Below are positions 35,107 to 42,638 of a stretch of DNA of 64,000 bases, in pieces. The stretch's first letter is position 1. Each line of letters begins with the position of its first letter. A program made the translations under genes and the position numbers. The notes under the pieces were generated by a model. That model was not told the origin of the DNA. It saw nothing but the letters and a program-made list of their open reading frames with translations, and searched no databases. The DNA is from Polaribacter sp. WD7 (GTDB lineage: Bacteria > Bacteroidota > Bacteroidia > Flavobacteriales > Flavobacteriaceae): assembly GCF_003335085.1 (NCBI RefSeq), contig NZ_QPEJ01000012.1, positions 1-64,000 of the forward strand, in the 5' to 3' direction.

Positions 35107-35751
35107 ATGAACAAGAAATATTCTTACATAGGTATTACTTTCATTATTTTATTATTTGGTATTTATACTGTACCAAAAGTAGTAAATCACTTTAAAAAAG
35201 CTGGCCTGCACACATTTCATAGAATTCCAAATTTTGAATTTACCAATCAAGATGGTCATACCATTACAAATAAAGAGTATTTAGGAAAAGTTTATGTAGT
35301 TGAGTTTTTCTTTACCACTTGCCCAACTATCTGTCCTATTATGAATCAAAAAATGTTGACCATACAGAAAGAATTTTTTGGCAACCCAGATTTTGGTATC
35401 GCTTCTTTTTCAATCACTCCAGAAATAGATACACCATTAATATTAAAAGAATATGCTAAAAACCAAGGTATACGACACAAAAATTGGCATTTACTTACAG
35501 GAAAACCAGATAGCTATGTTTTTACTTTGTCTAACCAAGGATTTAAACTCCCTTCTGGTGTTGGAGGTACAGACCATGGTGGATTGTATCATTCAGGAAA
35601 TTTTGCATTAATAGACAAAGAAGGAAATATAAGGTCTCGTTATGACGAATTTGGCAATCCAATTTTTGTGTATAGGGCTTTGGATGAACAAGAGTTAAAA
35701 AATCAGATACAAGAATTAAAAGAAGACATTAAAATTTTATTAGATGAGTAA
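35107..35751 (+). CDS. SCO1/SenC copper-binding assembly protein
   Basis: The 214-residue protein has an N-terminal membrane anchor and a thioredoxin fold. The copper motif is TTCPTICPIMN, with C72 and C76. The partner histidine lies in GGLYHSGNFALID (about 160). It inserts copper into the CuA site of subunit II or keeps its cysteines reduced. It sits in the oxidase locus, 6 bases after the 217-residue partner, and overlaps the DUF420 gene by 8 bases, so the products are translationally coupled. Confidence 0.93.
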   Translation: MNKKYSYIGITFIILLFGIYTVPKVVNHFKKAGLHTFHRIPNFEFTNQDGHTITNKEYLGKVYVVEFFFTTCPTICPIMNQKMLTIQKEFFGNPDFGIASFSITPEIDTPLILKEYAKNQGIRHKNWHLLTGKPDSYVFTLSNQGFKLPSGVGGTDHGGLYHSGNFALIDKEGNIRSRYDEFGNPIFVYRALDEQELKNQIQELKEDIKILLDE

Positions 35752-36283
35752 TACTCTACAAGAAAAAAAGTATAAAAAATTAATTACAATTTTATCTATA
35801 GTTATTCCTATAGCAGTAGCAGCTTTATTTGGAATAAATTTGAGAGAATTAGGTTTTGATGTAAAACCATTAACTTTTTTACCTCCAATTTATGCAACTA
35901 TAAATGGGATAACAGCAGTTGTACTTATAGCAGCTGTAGTGGCTATAAAGAAAGGGAATAAAAAATTACACGAGCAATTAAATACTGTAGCGATTGCATG
36001 TTCTTTAGCGTTTTTGTTAATGTATATAGCGTATCATATGACGTCTGATTCTACAAAATTTGGAGGAGAAGGAACAATAAAATATGTGTATTATTTTATT
36101 TTAATTACTCATATTATATTATCTGTAATCGTAATTCCGTTTGTACTTTTAACCTACATGAGAGCTAAATTAGGGCAGTTTCCTGAACATAAAAAAATTG
36201 CAAAAAAAACGTTTCCAATTTGGTTATATGTAGCAATTACTGGTGTAGTTGTATACGTTATGATTTCTCCCTATTATGCATAA
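35744..36283 (+). CDS. DUF420 membrane protein
   Basis: The 179-residue protein has about five helices. FLPPIYATINGITAVVLIAA (about 44-63), AFLLMYIAYHMTSDSTKFGG and THIILSVIVIPFVLLTYMRA carry the histidines typical of DUF420, a family related to CtaM-type oxidase assembly proteins. It overlaps SCO by 8 bases upstream and the 73-residue gene by 8 bases downstream. A role in maturation of the oxidase is suggested by the family and by context. Confidence 0.88.
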   Translation: MSNTLQEKKYKKLITILSIVIPIAVAALFGINLRELGFDVKPLTFLPPIYATINGITAVVLIAAVVAIKKGNKKLHEQLNTVAIACSLAFLLMYIAYHMTSDSTKFGGEGTIKYVYYFILITHIILSVIVIPFVLLTYMRAKLGQFPEHKKIAKKTFPIWLYVAITGVVVYVMISPYYA

Positions 36284-36497
36284 AAAGTTTTTCATATTAT
36301 TTATTTTACAGATGTTTTGTACCACATACTCTGTTGCTGCACAATGTGCAATGTGTAAAGCCGTGGTAGAAAACGGTGATGTTTCTATGGCAGAAGGGGT
36401 AAATAATGGAATAACATACCTAATGGTATTTCCTTATCTTTTGGTGGGTGTTCTCTTATTTGTAATCTACAGGTATAAAAAGAAAGCTAAAATTTAA
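36276..36497 (+). CDS. Small CxxC membrane protein, 73 aa
   Basis: The protein has a signal peptide (MHKKFFILFILQMFCTTYSV), a short periplasmic segment with AQCAMCKAVVENGD holding a CxxC pair, and one C-terminal helix (MVFPYLLVGVLLFVIYRY) with a basic tail. The 8-base overlap with DUF420 shows it is a genuine last gene of the SCO cluster. The CxxC pair suggests metal or thiol chemistry during oxidase assembly; function is unproven. Confidence 0.8.
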   Translation: MHKKFFILFILQMFCTTYSVAAQCAMCKAVVENGDVSMAEGVNNGITYLMVFPYLLVGVLLFVIYRYKKKAKI

Positions 36498-36611
36498 CAT
36501 AGCTATAAGAGTGAAATCTTGTAACATATTTTAATTTTAGTCGTCTTATAAATGATAGTAGTTCTATCTAAAGCATAAGACAAAAATTATACCAACCAAA
36601 ATCAAATCATT

Positions 36612-37943
36612 TTGAAAACCAAACTCATCCTATTTGTAGCAATATTTTCTTCTATTGCTACTTTTTCTCAAAAACAATGGACTTTAAAAGAATGCGTAGA
36701 TCAAGCATTAGAAAAGAACATTACCATACAACAGACTAAACTAAACGTAGAATTGGCTAAAAAAGATGTAGACATTTCAAAAGGTAATTTTTTACCCAAC
36801 TTAAATGCTTCTACAGGAAATAATTTAAATTTTGGTACTGGTTTTGACCCAGTATCTCAAGATAGAGTAAATACTAGTTTTTTTGGTGGTTCTATGAATT
36901 TATCTTCTGGAATAACCATTTTTAATGGTTTTAGAAATACAAATACATACAAACAAGCACAATTAGGGGTAGCATCTAGTATGCAAGATTTAAAGGTCAT
37001 TGAAAATGATATTTCTTTAAGGGTAGTTAACGGGTATTTAAATATATTATTTGCTAAAGAAAATTTAAACGCAGCCAAAATTCAGTACCAAATAAGTAAA
37101 ACTCAGATAGAAGCTGCTAAAAGTAGATTTGAATCTGGTATTATACCTAAAGGTGATTTATTAAATACGCAATCTACTGCAGCAGCTGATCAGCAAAACG
37201 TAATTACACAAGAAAATGCTTTAGATTTAGCACTATTAAATTTAGCACAATTGTTACAAATTCCTGTTGCAAATTTTGATATTGCTTCTGTAAATGTTGG
37301 AACACCATCTGCTAATTTGTTTTATAAAACTTCTGCTGCCGTATATGAAAGATCTCTTAATAGGTTACCAGAAATTCAGCGTGCCCAATTGGCAATAGAG
37401 AACTCAGATTTAAGTATAGAGTTGTCTAAATCTGCTTTTTTACCATCTATTACTGCTTCAGCTGGTTTGTCTACCAATTATGGATTCAATCTTAATTTAC
37501 CACCAGGAATTGACAATACCCCATTTTCTACTCAATTAGAAGACAATTTAGGTTATGGTTTAGGATTTAATGTTAACATACCTATATTTAATCGTTTTCA
37601 AACTAAAAATAGAGTAGCACAATCTGTAATAAATAAAGAAATTTCTGAGACAAGATTAGAAAACGAGAAATTAAACTTAAAACAAACCATAGAACAAGCT
37701 TTTTTAGATGTTAAAACAGCTTTAAAAACGTTTGAGGCAGCAAAAATTTCTTTAGAAGCACAGAATGAATCCTTTAAAAACGCGCAAGAACGTTATAATT
37801 TTGGGGCAATAACATTATTTGATTTTGATTTGGTAAGAACGCGTTTGGTAAATGCACAAGCAGCTATGATTAGAGCAAAATACGACTATGTTTTTAAAAC
37901 CAAAGTATTACAGTTTTATTCTGGTGATTTGATTTTAGAATAA
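36612..37943 (+). CDS. TolC-family outer-membrane efflux protein
   Basis: The 443-residue protein has a signal peptide (MKTKLILFVAIFSSIATFS) and two repeats of the outer-membrane efflux domain. QWTLKECVDQALEKNITIQQ starts the first, and RSLNRLPEIQRAQLAIENSD the second. Long coiled-coil helices and the NRFQTKNRVAQSVINKE segment fit a trimeric TolC channel-tunnel. The start is TTG at 36612. No inner-membrane pump or adaptor gene lies beside it, so it may serve pumps encoded elsewhere. A terminator follows. Confidence 0.92.
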   Translation: MKTKLILFVAIFSSIATFSQKQWTLKECVDQALEKNITIQQTKLNVELAKKDVDISKGNFLPNLNASTGNNLNFGTGFDPVSQDRVNTSFFGGSMNLSSGITIFNGFRNTNTYKQAQLGVASSMQDLKVIENDISLRVVNGYLNILFAKENLNAAKIQYQISKTQIEAAKSRFESGIIPKGDLLNTQSTAAADQQNVITQENALDLALLNLAQLLQIPVANFDIASVNVGTPSANLFYKTSAAVYERSLNRLPEIQRAQLAIENSDLSIELSKSAFLPSITASAGLSTNYGFNLNLPPGIDNTPFSTQLEDNLGYGLGFNVNIPIFNRFQTKNRVAQSVINKEISETRLENEKLNLKQTIEQAFLDVKTALKTFEAAKISLEAQNESFKNAQERYNFGAITLFDFDLVRTRLVNAQAAMIRAKYDYVFKTKVLQFYSGDLILE

Positions 37944-37960
37944 AACCATCATCAAATAAA

Positions 37961-38000
37961 AAACCTTACAGCTTAATAGCAAGCCGTAAGGTTTTTTTTT
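37961..38000 (+). terminator. Terminator after the TolC gene
   Basis: The stem AAACCTTAC (37961-37969) pairs with GTAAGGTTT (37985-37993), with an inner GCTT/AAGC extension, followed by a T run. It overlaps the upstream part of the open frame read into tsaB, which supports the later tsaB start. Confidence 0.85.
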
Positions 38001-38015
38001 GATAGTGAAGAAGTA

Positions 38016-38023
38016 TATCTTTG
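38016..38023 (+). promoter_or_regulatory. -7 box TATCTTTG for tsaB
   Basis: TATCTTTG fits TAnnTTTG and ends 11 bases before the TTG start at 38035. It lies just after the TolC terminator. Confidence 0.45.
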
Positions 38024-38034
38024 TAAAAAAAGTT

Positions 38035-38721
38035 TTGGCTTTACTACTCAATATAGAAACTGCAACAAAAAATTGTTCTGTAACCATTGCAAGGAACGGT
38101 GAAATTTTAGCATACAAAGAATTAAATAATGGGCAATATTCTCACGCTGAAGTATTGCACCCTTTTATTGATGAATTGCTGGTAAATTTGAAAATAAACA
38201 GCTCTCAAATTGATGCTGTAGCCGTTAGCAAAGGTCCAGGTTCTTACACAGGTTTAAGAATTGGTGTTTCTGCAGCAAAAGGTCTTTGTTTTGCACTAAA
38301 TAAACCGTTGATTTCTATAGACACGCTAACCTCTCTATCTCATGCGATTGATATTAAAAAAGGTTTCATAGTGCCTATGATAGATGCTAGAAGAATGGAA
38401 GTATATTCAGCGGTATTTGATCAAGGTTATAACAATATTAGAGAGATTAAAGCAGAGGTAATAGATGCAAATTCTTTTTCTGAATATTTAGTGTCTAATA
38501 ACGTTTATTTTTTAGGAGATGGAGCTAAAAAATGTTCAGAAATCATCACACATAAAAATGCTATTTTTATAGAAAACAAATTTCCTTCTGCTAAAGAAAT
38601 GGCACAATTATCTTATCATAAATATAAAAAAAACGACATCGAAGATGTCGCTTATTTTGAACCTTTTTATTTAAAAGATTTTGTTGTGATTCCAGAAAAG
38701 AAAAAGAAACCTATTTTTTAG
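38035..38721 (+). CDS. tsaB: tRNA threonylcarbamoyladenosine biosynthesis protein TsaB
   Basis: The 228-residue protein is the TsaB subunit of the complex that makes t6A37 in tRNAs reading ANN codons. ALLLNIETATKNCSVTIA starts the ASKHA fold, and VAVSKGPGSYTGLRIGVSAA (about 62-81) is the family signature. The open frame reaches back to 37999, but homologues start at MALxLNIETAT, which here requires TTG at 38035. That start also clears the terminator and the -7 box. It converges with mscS two bases downstream. Confidence 0.93.
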   Translation: MALLLNIETATKNCSVTIARNGEILAYKELNNGQYSHAEVLHPFIDELLVNLKINSSQIDAVAVSKGPGSYTGLRIGVSAAKGLCFALNKPLISIDTLTSLSHAIDIKKGFIVPMIDARRMEVYSAVFDQGYNNIREIKAEVIDANSFSEYLVSNNVYFLGDGAKKCSEIITHKNAIFIENKFPSAKEMAQLSYHKYKKNDIEDVAYFEPFYLKDFVVIPEKKKKPIF

Positions 38722-38723
38722 AT

Positions 38724-39533
38724 TTACGATTCAGGACCATTTATATTTACTTGATGTGGGTAAGGAATTTCTATGCCAGCTTTGTCAAGTGCTAATTTTA
38801 TATTTTCTGTAACTTCAAAATGCACATCCCAATAATGTTCTGTTTTACACCAAGGTCTTACCGCAAAATTTACAGAACTGTCTGCCAATTCTAAAACGGT
38901 TACTTTAGGTGCAGGGTCTTGTAATACCTTTTGGTTAGAGGTTAAAACACCCAACAATACCTCTTTGGTTTGCTTTATATCTGCGTTGTAAGAAACACCA
39001 ATAACTAAGTCTACTCGTCTAGTACCTTCAGTAGTATAATTAACAATATTACCATTAGATAAAGCCCCATTAGGAATAATAATTTCTCTATTAGATAAGC
39101 CTGTTAATTTAGTTGTAAATATCTCTATTTCTTTTACAACACCTATAGCTCCTTGAGCCTCTATTAAATCACCAATTTTAAAAGGTTTAAAAATCATAAT
39201 TAATACACCACCTGCAAAATTTCCAAGAGAACCTTGTAAAGCTAAACCAATAGCTAAACCAGCAGCAGCTAGTATAGCTGCAAAAGAGGCTGTTTCTATA
39301 CCTAATTTAGCAATTACGGTAATAAACAATAGTAATTTTAAAGTCCAACTTAATAAATCGCCTAAAAAATTTTGTAGAGTAATGTCTACTCCACGCTTTT
39401 TCATAACATTTCTAGAAGTCTTAATGATTATGCTTATCGCAAACAACCCAATAACTAGTATTGCTAAGGCCATTAAAATTTTTGGGGTATATTCTACAAC
39501 TAGAACTTTTAATTTTTCAATATATTCTTCCAT
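38724..39533 (-). CDS. mscS: Small-conductance mechanosensitive channel (MscS family)
   Basis: The 269-residue protein has three N-terminal helices and the MscS pore helix AAAGLAIGLALQGSLGNFAG (about 83-102). GGVLIMIFKPFKIGDLIEAQ starts the beta domain, and the C-terminal alpha-beta domain follows. The heptameric inner-membrane channel releases solutes during hypo-osmotic shock. ATG at 39533 (MEEYIEKLKVL) is preferred over the frame start at 39557, which adds a short basic leader. Length fits the short MscS class. Confidence 0.93.
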   Translation of the reverse strand: MEEYIEKLKVLVVEYTPKILMALAILVIGLFAISIIIKTSRNVMKKRGVDITLQNFLGDLLSWTLKLLLFITVIAKLGIETASFAAILAAAGLAIGLALQGSLGNFAGGVLIMIFKPFKIGDLIEAQGAIGVVKEIEIFTTKLTGLSNREIIIPNGALSNGNIVNYTTEGTRRVDLVIGVSYNADIKQTKEVLLGVLTSNQKVLQDPAPKVTVLELADSSVNFAVRPWCKTEHYWDVHFEVTENIKLALDKAGIEIPYPHQVNINGPES

Positions 39534-39989
39534 CTTTATTTTGTTAGAAATTATCATGTAAAAGTAATGGTTTCTAGTAGTAATAAAAAAAGCTATTTAT
39601 GATAATAGTATCTATAAGTATTAACTATACCCTAAACTATTTAATTTATTACTAAAAGGGTCTCTTTTAAAGAGCTACAGCATAATTTTTAGAGACATAA
39701 TAAACTTTTGAAGTAGATTTAATACTGTTTTAAGAGTTTAAAATATTTTTTGGTAGCTTTTTGTTGATTTGTAAATAAATTACAAATTTTTATTTATCAT
39801 CTATTACATATGTTTTTTATTAGGTTGTACGATACAATACTCTTGTTTTTAGTTTTTTAGGTCTATTTTAAATGTTCAAGATAGTTGCTTTAAATCTCCA
39901 ATGTTAATTTAATGTTACCAAAATGTTGCATAATTGTAACTTTATAGGTATATTTGTAATGGTAATGTTAACTATAAAAATTTAGAGAT
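39534..39989. other. Intergenic region with the promoter of the MORN-like gene
   Basis: The stretch is AT-rich and shows no open frame of note on either strand. Apart from the promoter at 39926-39956, I see nothing that can be identified. It may hold the divergent promoter of mscS. Confidence 0.5.
39926..39956 (+). promoter_or_regulatory. Bacteroidota promoter, TTG-N20-TATATTTG
   Basis: TTG at 39926-39928 and TATATTTG at 39949-39956 are separated by 20 bases, within the 17-23 expected for sigma-ABfr-type promoters. The start codon is 33 bases downstream. This is the best-formed promoter in the window. Confidence 0.65.
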
Positions 39990-40340
39990 ATGAAAAAATT
40001 GGCAACACTTATTATTCTTTGTATAGCAACAATAGGATATTCACAAAAAAAACAACCAACTTATTCGGCAGAAGGAGATTTAGTTAAGGCTACGTATTAT
40101 TATGAAGACGGAAGTATTAGTACTCAAGGTTATTTTAAAAATAAAAAATTAACGGGTAAGTGGGTTCGTTTTGATCAAGAAGGAAATAAAGTACAGATGG
40201 CTTTTTATAATGAAGGTAAAAAAGTTGGAAGATGGTTTGTTTGGACAGATAGTTCTTTAAAAGAGATTAATTTTGATAACAATGTAGTTGTAGATGTTAA
40301 TTTATGGAAACATGAAGCTAAAATAGCAGCTAACAAATAG
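39990..40340 (+). CDS. Secreted MORN-repeat (YwqK-like) protein
   Basis: The 116-residue protein has a Sec signal (MKKLATLIILCIATIGYSQ) and MORN-type repeats: YYYEDGSISTQGYFKNKKLT, GKWVRFDQEGNKVQMAFYNE and GKKVGRWFVWTDSSLKEINF. This pattern is shared with the family often labelled YwqK antitoxin, but there is no toxin gene beside it and it is exported, so the antitoxin label should not be trusted. It has its own promoter and terminator and is likely expressed alone. Function is unknown. Confidence 0.83.
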   Translation: MKKLATLIILCIATIGYSQKKQPTYSAEGDLVKATYYYEDGSISTQGYFKNKKLTGKWVRFDQEGNKVQMAFYNEGKKVGRWFVWTDSSLKEINFDNNVVVDVNLWKHEAKIAANK

Positions 40341-40360
40341 CATAGTTCTAATCATATAGT

Positions 40361-40400
40361 AAAACCTCAAAAACTAAATAAGTTTTTGAGGTTTTTTATT
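40361..40400 (+). terminator. Terminator after the MORN-like gene
   Basis: A perfect 15-bp stem, AAAACCTCAAAAACT (40361-40375) with AGTTTTTGAGGTTTT (40381-40395), has a five-base loop and a T run. Confidence 0.9.
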
Positions 40401-40659
40401 TTATAGATATTTTAGATTGATATTACTGTAGTTTTGCAGTTTATAATGATTCTTTAGTGTGAATTTCATTTAATTTTGTACGGACTTAAAAGTTTCTATG
40501 CATATCTATGCCTCTCAATTGACAAGCTAAAAAAATATAAAAGATAGTTTTTGCAATATGATGTTCTATATTCATAAAAGATGTTCTTCAATTTTAAAGC
40601 TTAATACGGGTTGCAATTCTCATTTCTCATTAAACTTAAAATATACGAGTAGACTTATT
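40401..40659. other. Intergenic, nothing identified
   Basis: Frames on both strands are short and broken. I recognise no gene, RNA or remnant between the terminator and the repeat element. Confidence 0.4.
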
Positions 40660-40907
40660 TAACGTGAGTTCGATATAACTTTTCTATGATAAAAGTGTTA
40701 TTTAACTGAAAAATTGATGATTGTCATTTCGAACATTGCTGAAATTTAAATGTATTTAAATTGAAAGTAGTTTACGAAGTAAAAGTGTAGTTGAGAAATC
40801 TTATATCTATAGTAAGATTTCTCCATTTCAGTCGAAATGACATCTGTTTTAAACAACAAAATAATAATTACCTGATAAACAATGTTTTTTATACCGAACT
40901 CACGTTA
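40660..40907. repeat. MITE-like palindromic repeat, copy 2 (complete)
   Basis: The 248-bp element is bounded by 19-bp terminal inverted repeats: TAACGTGAGTTCGATATAA (40660-40678) and TTATACCGAACTCACGTTA (40889-40907), which agree at 18 of 19 positions. Nested inside are TGTCATTTCGA (40722-40732) with TCGAAATGACA (40832-40842), and an apical hairpin GAGAAATCTTA / TAAGATTTCTC. It encodes no protein. The almost identical copy 1 is at 26553-26787. The ends are flanked by TA, which would fit a TA target duplication but is ambiguous because TA is its own complement. Confidence 0.88.
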
Positions 40908-41060
40908 CTTACTAAAAGTATGTAGTTAGCTTTTAAAATAGACGCATTACTTTTGGGAATTACTATTCTTAAAAAAATGAATGTATAGTGTATATGTAAC
41001 CTACAATTTAACTTATAGTTGGCTTTTGATGTATCGTTTATAACTAAGAAATAGTCAATA
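40908..41060. other. Intergenic, nothing identified
   Basis: This AT-rich stretch between the repeat and the tonB terminator has no open frame worth calling. Confidence 0.4.
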
Positions 41061-41095
41061 AAAAAACCTCAAATGAAATACATTTGAGGTTTTTT
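41061..41095. terminator. Terminator after tonB paralogue 2
   Basis: A 15-bp stem, AAAAAACCTCAAATG (41061-41075) with CATTTGAGGTTTTTT (41081-41095), has a five-base loop. It lies 17 bases past the minus-strand tonB stop and has T runs in both directions. Confidence 0.88.
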
Positions 41096-41111
41096 TATTA
41101 AGTCTTTATTA

Positions 41112-41831
41112 TTATTCTACAATTAAAGTAAAAGGAATACTGTATTTTACTCCCACAGGTTTCCCTCTTTGTCTACCAGGTTTCATAGTAGGCAATTGTT
41201 TCATTACCTTAATTACTTCACTTTTAATTTTCGGGTGTGGTGCTCTTGCGTTAACATCTACAATTTTACCATTCTTGTCTATTTTAAAGCCAATAAATAC
41301 TCTTTTTCTACCAGAAGATAAACCTAATTCATTAGGCAAATCTGCATCAAATTTTCTAGAAAAGTGTTTTTGAACCTTTTTACTAAAACATGCTTTTAGT
41401 TCAGCTTTACTTCCTTTACAACCAGGAAAAACAGGTACATCTTCAATAATCATAAAACTTACATCTTCAACAACTTCTTCAGCTTCAACAACTTCAACAA
41501 TCTCCTCTACAACAACCTCTTCAGTTTCATCAGTTTCTGTAGACTCTATAACAGTTTCTTCAATTTCTTTATCATCCTCAACAACTTCAATCTTTTCTGG
41601 AGTTGGTGGTGGCGGAGTTTTTGGTTGTACAGGCTCTACTCTTTCAGTAATAGGAATTTCTTCCTCTAATAAAGCATTCATAGTAACCGTACCTAAATCT
41701 TCTATAGTTTTATCATAGGTTTTCTTTTCAATTGCTGCATAGGTAATATATAAAGCTAAAACAAGCCCAATTTGAATGAAAATTTTGCTATAATTCTCTA
41801 AATTTGATTTTGGGTTTTTCTTTATTTCCAT
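41112..41831 (-). CDS. Energy transducer TonB, paralogue 2
   Basis: The 239-residue protein has one membrane anchor (IFIQIGLVLALYITYAAIE, about 16-34) and a proline linker (VEPVQPKTPPPPTPEKIEVV). A glutamate/valine-rich spacer (EVVVEEIVEVVEAEEVVEDV) follows. The C-terminal domain reads DVPVFPGCKGSKAELKACF, then GLSSGRKRVFIGFKIDKNGK and LPTMKPGRQRGKPVGVKYSI. It is a close match to paralogue 1 and to the N-terminal domain of the RemB-like protein. It powers TonB-dependent receptors from the inner membrane. It ends at a terminator and sits downstream of the sprA block. Confidence 0.9.
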   Translation of the reverse strand: MEIKKNPKSNLENYSKIFIQIGLVLALYITYAAIEKKTYDKTIEDLGTVTMNALLEEEIPITERVEPVQPKTPPPPTPEKIEVVEDDKEIEETVIESTETDETEEVVVEEIVEVVEAEEVVEDVSFMIIEDVPVFPGCKGSKAELKACFSKKVQKHFSRKFDADLPNELGLSSGRKRVFIGFKIDKNGKIVDVNARAPHPKIKSEVIKVMKQLPTMKPGRQRGKPVGVKYSIPFTLIVE

Positions 41832-41889
41832 GTTGTAGAGTTTTTAATAGTTCGCTAATTTAAATAATTTATTGCTTTATACACAAGTC

Positions 41890-42273
41890 TTACTGTTTTT
41901 TAATACTAATTTTTTTTAAAATTTGATTAAAAAGAAATAGCGCTAAAAAAATTCCTAGTGTATTTGCTAAAATATCTAGGTAATCACCTGTTCTATAATT
42001 GGTTAATTTACTTTGAAGAATCTCAATAATTATGCCATAAACTATACATAAAATAATGATAGCATACTTGTATTTTGTTTTTCTATAAAAAGCGGTTAGC
42101 CAACTAATACCCAAAGTAAAATAAGCTAAAAGATGAAATACTTTATCTATACCTGTAAAACTAACACTTTTGGTTGTAACAGGTATAAGACTTAAATACG
42201 CAATAATAATAGTAATGCCTATTGCAATAAAAAAAAGACTATCCTTTAACAAGTTCTTTATAACCCTCTGCAT
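41890..42273 (-). CDS. VanZ-like membrane protein
   Basis: The 127-residue protein has four helices. [20 protein letters not shown] (about 44-63) and [23 protein letters not shown] (positions about 83-105, with the conserved E-Q and D-D residues) are VanZ-family motifs. ATG at 42273 overlaps gcvH by 35 bases; TTG at 42252 ([11 protein letters not shown]) is a good alternative with less overlap. It is the usual neighbour of gcvH and sprA in Flavobacteriia. Function is unknown; the link to glycopeptide resistance should not be assumed. Confidence 0.82.
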   Translation of the reverse strand: MQRVIKNLLKDSLFFIAIGITIIIAYLSLIPVTTKSVSFTGIDKVFHLLAYFTLGISWLTAFYRKTKYKYAIIILCIVYGIIIEILQSKLTNYRTGDYLDILANTLGIFLALFLFNQILKKISIKKQ

Positions 42274-42619
42274 CTAATAAGTTATCTATTTGAGAAGCAT
42301 CAGATATTTCTATTTTAATCATCCACCCTTTACCATAAGGATCTGAATTTACCAATTCTGGCTCATCTTCTAATTCTTCATTAAATTCAATGACCTCACC
42401 TGTTAAAGGCATAAATAAATCTGAAACTGTTTTAACAGCTTCTACAGATCCAAAAACTTCTCCTTCTTCTACAGTGTCATCAAGAGTATCTACATCTACA
42501 TAAACAATGTCTCCTAGTTCTCCTTGTGCAAAATCTGTTATACCAACAGTGGCAATATTGTCTTCAATTTTAATCCACTCGTGGTCTTTTGTGTATTTTA
42601 ATTCTGATGGTAAATTCAT
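42239..42619 (-). CDS. gcvH: Glycine cleavage system H protein
   Basis: The 126-residue protein carries the lipoyl group of the glycine cleavage complex. The lipoylated lysine is K63 in [36 protein letters not shown] starts the fold, and [14 protein letters not shown] and [13 protein letters not shown] are conserved. Length is normal. The P, T and L components are not nearby. It lies 19 bases after the sprA stop on the same strand. Confidence 0.96.
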   Translation of the reverse strand: MNLPSELKYTKDHEWIKIEDNIATVGITDFAQGELGDIVYVDVDTLDDTVEEGEVFGSVEAVKTVSDLFMPLTGEVIEFNEELEDEPELVNSDPYGKGWMIKIEISDASQIDNLLDAEGYKELVKG

Positions 42620-42638
42620 TTTATTAAATATGTTATAA

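Noticed and set aside
26553..41831. Possible segmental duplication, since each tonB copy has a palindromic repeat nearby
   Set aside because: The repeat lies upstream of one tonB and downstream of the other, in opposite relative orientation, and the flanking sequences do not match.
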